Shown here piece after piece: positions 4,604 to 5,501 of a DNA stretch of 5,501 nucleotides. The stretch covers positions 1 through 5,501 of the forward strand of contig CABSNK010000042.1 in assembly GCA_902479075.1 (NCBI GenBank), given 5' to 3'. Each line of letters opens with the position of its first letter. Position 1 is the first letter of the stretch. A program made the translations under genes and the position numbers. The notes under the pieces were generated by a model, which ran no database searches, was not told where the DNA came from, and saw nothing but the letters and a program-made list of their open reading frames with translations. This DNA is from an uncultured Collinsella sp. GTDB taxonomy: Bacteria > Actinomycetota > Coriobacteriia > Coriobacteriales > Coriobacteriaceae.

Positions 4604-5501
4604 GGCAGCGGCGTCCTTCTTCTTGGCCTTAGCCTCGTCCTTCTTGTCAGCAGCAACCTGCTTCTTGCCCTCATCATCCTTCTTCAAAGTCTCGGACTTG
4701 GGGGTCTTAGCGGTGAAGAAGGCGTAGACAGTGGTGTCCTCGGTGATGGGAGTAGAGAAGTCAAACTTCTTGAAGGACTCCTTGGAAGAAGACCAGCCGA
4801 CAAAGTTGAAGCCATCAACGGAAGGATCGCTGGGCTGAGCAACAGTCTTGCCGTCCTCGACCTCAACAGTGGTGGTGGAACCATCAACATAGAAATTGAC
4901 CTTGTGGGTCTGGACAGCAGGCGTCTCGTTCTTGGTCCACTGGGCGTAGAACGTCACGTGGTCGCCGCCGCCCTGGACGGGCTTGCTGAAGTCGACCGGG
5001 TCGGTGCCCTCGGAGTCGTAGGTCCAGCCGGCGAAGGTGTAGCCCTCGCGGGTCGGGGCCAGGGGCTGGCGGGCGACGCCGTCGGAATCAGTAACGCCCT
5101 GGAGCGTCACATTACCGTCGAAGAATACACCACCGTTGGCGAAGTAGAGGACATCCTTGACGTTCTTGTTCTCATCAACGTCAGCCCCCTTGTCCTCGGT
5201 CCACTGAGCGAACAGGGTAGCATGGTCGCCGCCACCAACCAGCGGTTTGCTGAAGTCGACCGGGTCGGTGCCCTCGGAGTCGTAGGTCCAGCCGGCGAAG
5301 GTGTAGCCCTCGCGGGTCGGGGCCAGGGGCTGGCGGGCGACGCCGTCGCCGTCGGTCACGCCCTGGAGCGTCTCGTTGCCGTCGAAGAACGTGCCGCCGT
5401 TGGCGAAGTAGAGGACGTCCTTGACGTTCTCGTCAGCACCCTTATCCTTGGTCCACTGGGCGTAGAACGTCACGTGGTCGCCGCCGCCCTGGACGGGCTT
5501 G
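4496..5501 (-). CDS. LPxTG-anchored surface protein with InlB-type B-repeats (C-terminal part)
   Basis: The 3' end of a gene that enters from the right edge; 334 codons plus the stop are visible and the true start lies outside. A GTG at 5473 is internal to a repeat and not a start. The visible protein has, in order, the end of one repeat (KPVQGGGDH, FYAQW), two nearly identical units containing FANGG, TREGYTFAGWTYDSEG and AQW, a diverged third unit (GFNFVGWSSSKESFKKF), a lysine-rich spacer, then LPTTG (4589-4603), a hydrophobic segment and the charged tail KRREH. The layout is that of a sortase-anchored wall protein, and the repeats match the Listeria-Bacteroides (InlB B-repeat, Flg_new) type used as adhesin stalks. 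The sortase would cleave between the T and G of LPTTG and link the protein to the cell wall. It is convergent with the kinase/FHA cluster, so a functional link is unlikely. The adhesive function depends on N-terminal domains not seen here. Confidence 0.9.
   Translation of the reverse strand, partial: KPVQGGGDHVTFYAQWTKDKGADENVKDVLYFANGGTFFDGNETLQGVTDGDGVARQPLAPTREGYTFAGWTYDSEGTDPVDFSKPLVGGGDHATLFAQWTEDKGADVDENKNVKDVLYFANGGVFFDGNVTLQGVTDSDGVARQPLAPTREGYTFAGWTYDSEGTDPVDFSKPVQGGGDHVTFYAQWTKNETPAVQTHKVNFYVDGSTTTVEVEDGKTVAQPSDPSVDGFNFVGWSSSKESFKKFDFSTPITEDTTVYAFFTAKTPKSETLKKDDEGKKQVAADKKDEAKAKKKDAAALPTTGDPTFVVTSAAALTGAVAVAVGMYMTKRREH
4712..4909 (-). repeat. Diverged terminal B-repeat unit
   Basis: The encoded THKVNFYVDG, VAQPSDPSVDG, FNFVGWSSS and TTVYAFFTAK segments follow the same strand pattern as the two upstream units but have little identity with them. 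It is the last, membrane-proximal unit, with lower GC than the upstream units, and did not take part in their homogenisation. Confidence 0.7.
4934..5164 (-). repeat. B-repeat unit, second complete copy
   Basis: A unit of 77 codons from NVKDVLYFANGG to AQWT, 88 codons downstream of its twin at 5198-5428. Bases 4983-5084 are identical to 5247-5348 over 102 bp, whereas the part coding for the start of the unit (5085-5164) differs at many positions, often synonymously. The segment 4931-4985 is also identical to 5447-5501. Confidence 0.9.
5198..5428 (-). repeat. B-repeat unit, first complete copy
   Basis: A unit of 77 codons with the same boundaries as the copy at 4934-5164. Its end (KPLVGGGDHATLFAQW) differs from the KPVQGGGDHVTFYAQW end of the other copy. 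That other ending recurs in the partial unit at the right edge, so the units form alternating types rather than simple tandem copies. The linker after it (EDKGADVDENK) is longer than the one before it (KDKGADE). Confidence 0.9.
5447..5501 (-). repeat. Partial B-repeat unit at the window edge
   Basis: The 55 bases to the window end are identical to 4931-4985, an offset of 516 bases or 172 codons. This shows that at least one more repeat unit lies beyond the right edge. Confidence 0.85.

Noticed and set aside
4934..5501. Repeats considered as a CRISPR array
   Set aside because: The repeats are long, coding, in frame and spaced by codon multiples; they are protein repeats.

Overview
The window most likely comes from a Coriobacteriia-type actinobacterium of the gut, with Collinsella or a close relative as the best guess. 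The reasons are the high-GC codon use, strong GGAG-type ribosome binding sites, a Hanks-type kinase grouped with FHA-domain proteins, a DUF6273-like lipoprotein remnant, and an LPxTG surface protein built of InlB-type B-repeats. The taxon is inferred from style and gene content, not from a marker gene.

Layout on the + strand: 1-144 is a non-coding leader with a perfect 16-bp palindrome, a consensus -10 box and a ribosome binding site merged with a G9 tract. It is followed by an FHA-domain protein (145-1101), a long perfect hairpin terminator (1126-1171), a soluble Ser/Thr protein kinase (1246-2331), a broken lipoprotein gene (2332-3257), a second FHA-domain protein paralogous to the first (3293-4282), and a terminator (4312-4350). 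Convergent on the - strand is the 3' end of a cell-wall-anchored repeat protein (4496 to beyond 5501), with its own terminator at 4411-4450.

How the genes may work together: the kinase is soluble and has all the main catalytic motifs. The two FHA paralogs flank it. Each carries a short G-T-x-E-T-T motif about 45 residues before the FHA core, near residue 180 in both. That motif resembles the kinase-phosphorylated ETT switch of the actinobacterial regulators GarA and OdhI, in which the phosphorylated threonine is bound by the protein's own FHA domain. I infer a local kinase/FHA phospho-switch module with a large, unrecognised helical N-terminal domain in place of the short GarA/OdhI tail. One complication is that both FHA domains have Ser where the usual phosphate-contacting Arg of the G-R motif should be.

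The gene between the kinase and the second FHA protein is damaged in three ways: ACG where the start codon should be, a G7 tract that puts the Tat/lipobox signal peptide out of frame with the mature domain, and an in-frame TAG 19 codons before what looks like the original C-terminus. The two longest G runs in the window (G9 and G7) both sit at expression-critical points, so slippage-driven variation deserves a check. Gene decay or homopolymer sequencing error remain simpler explanations for the G7.
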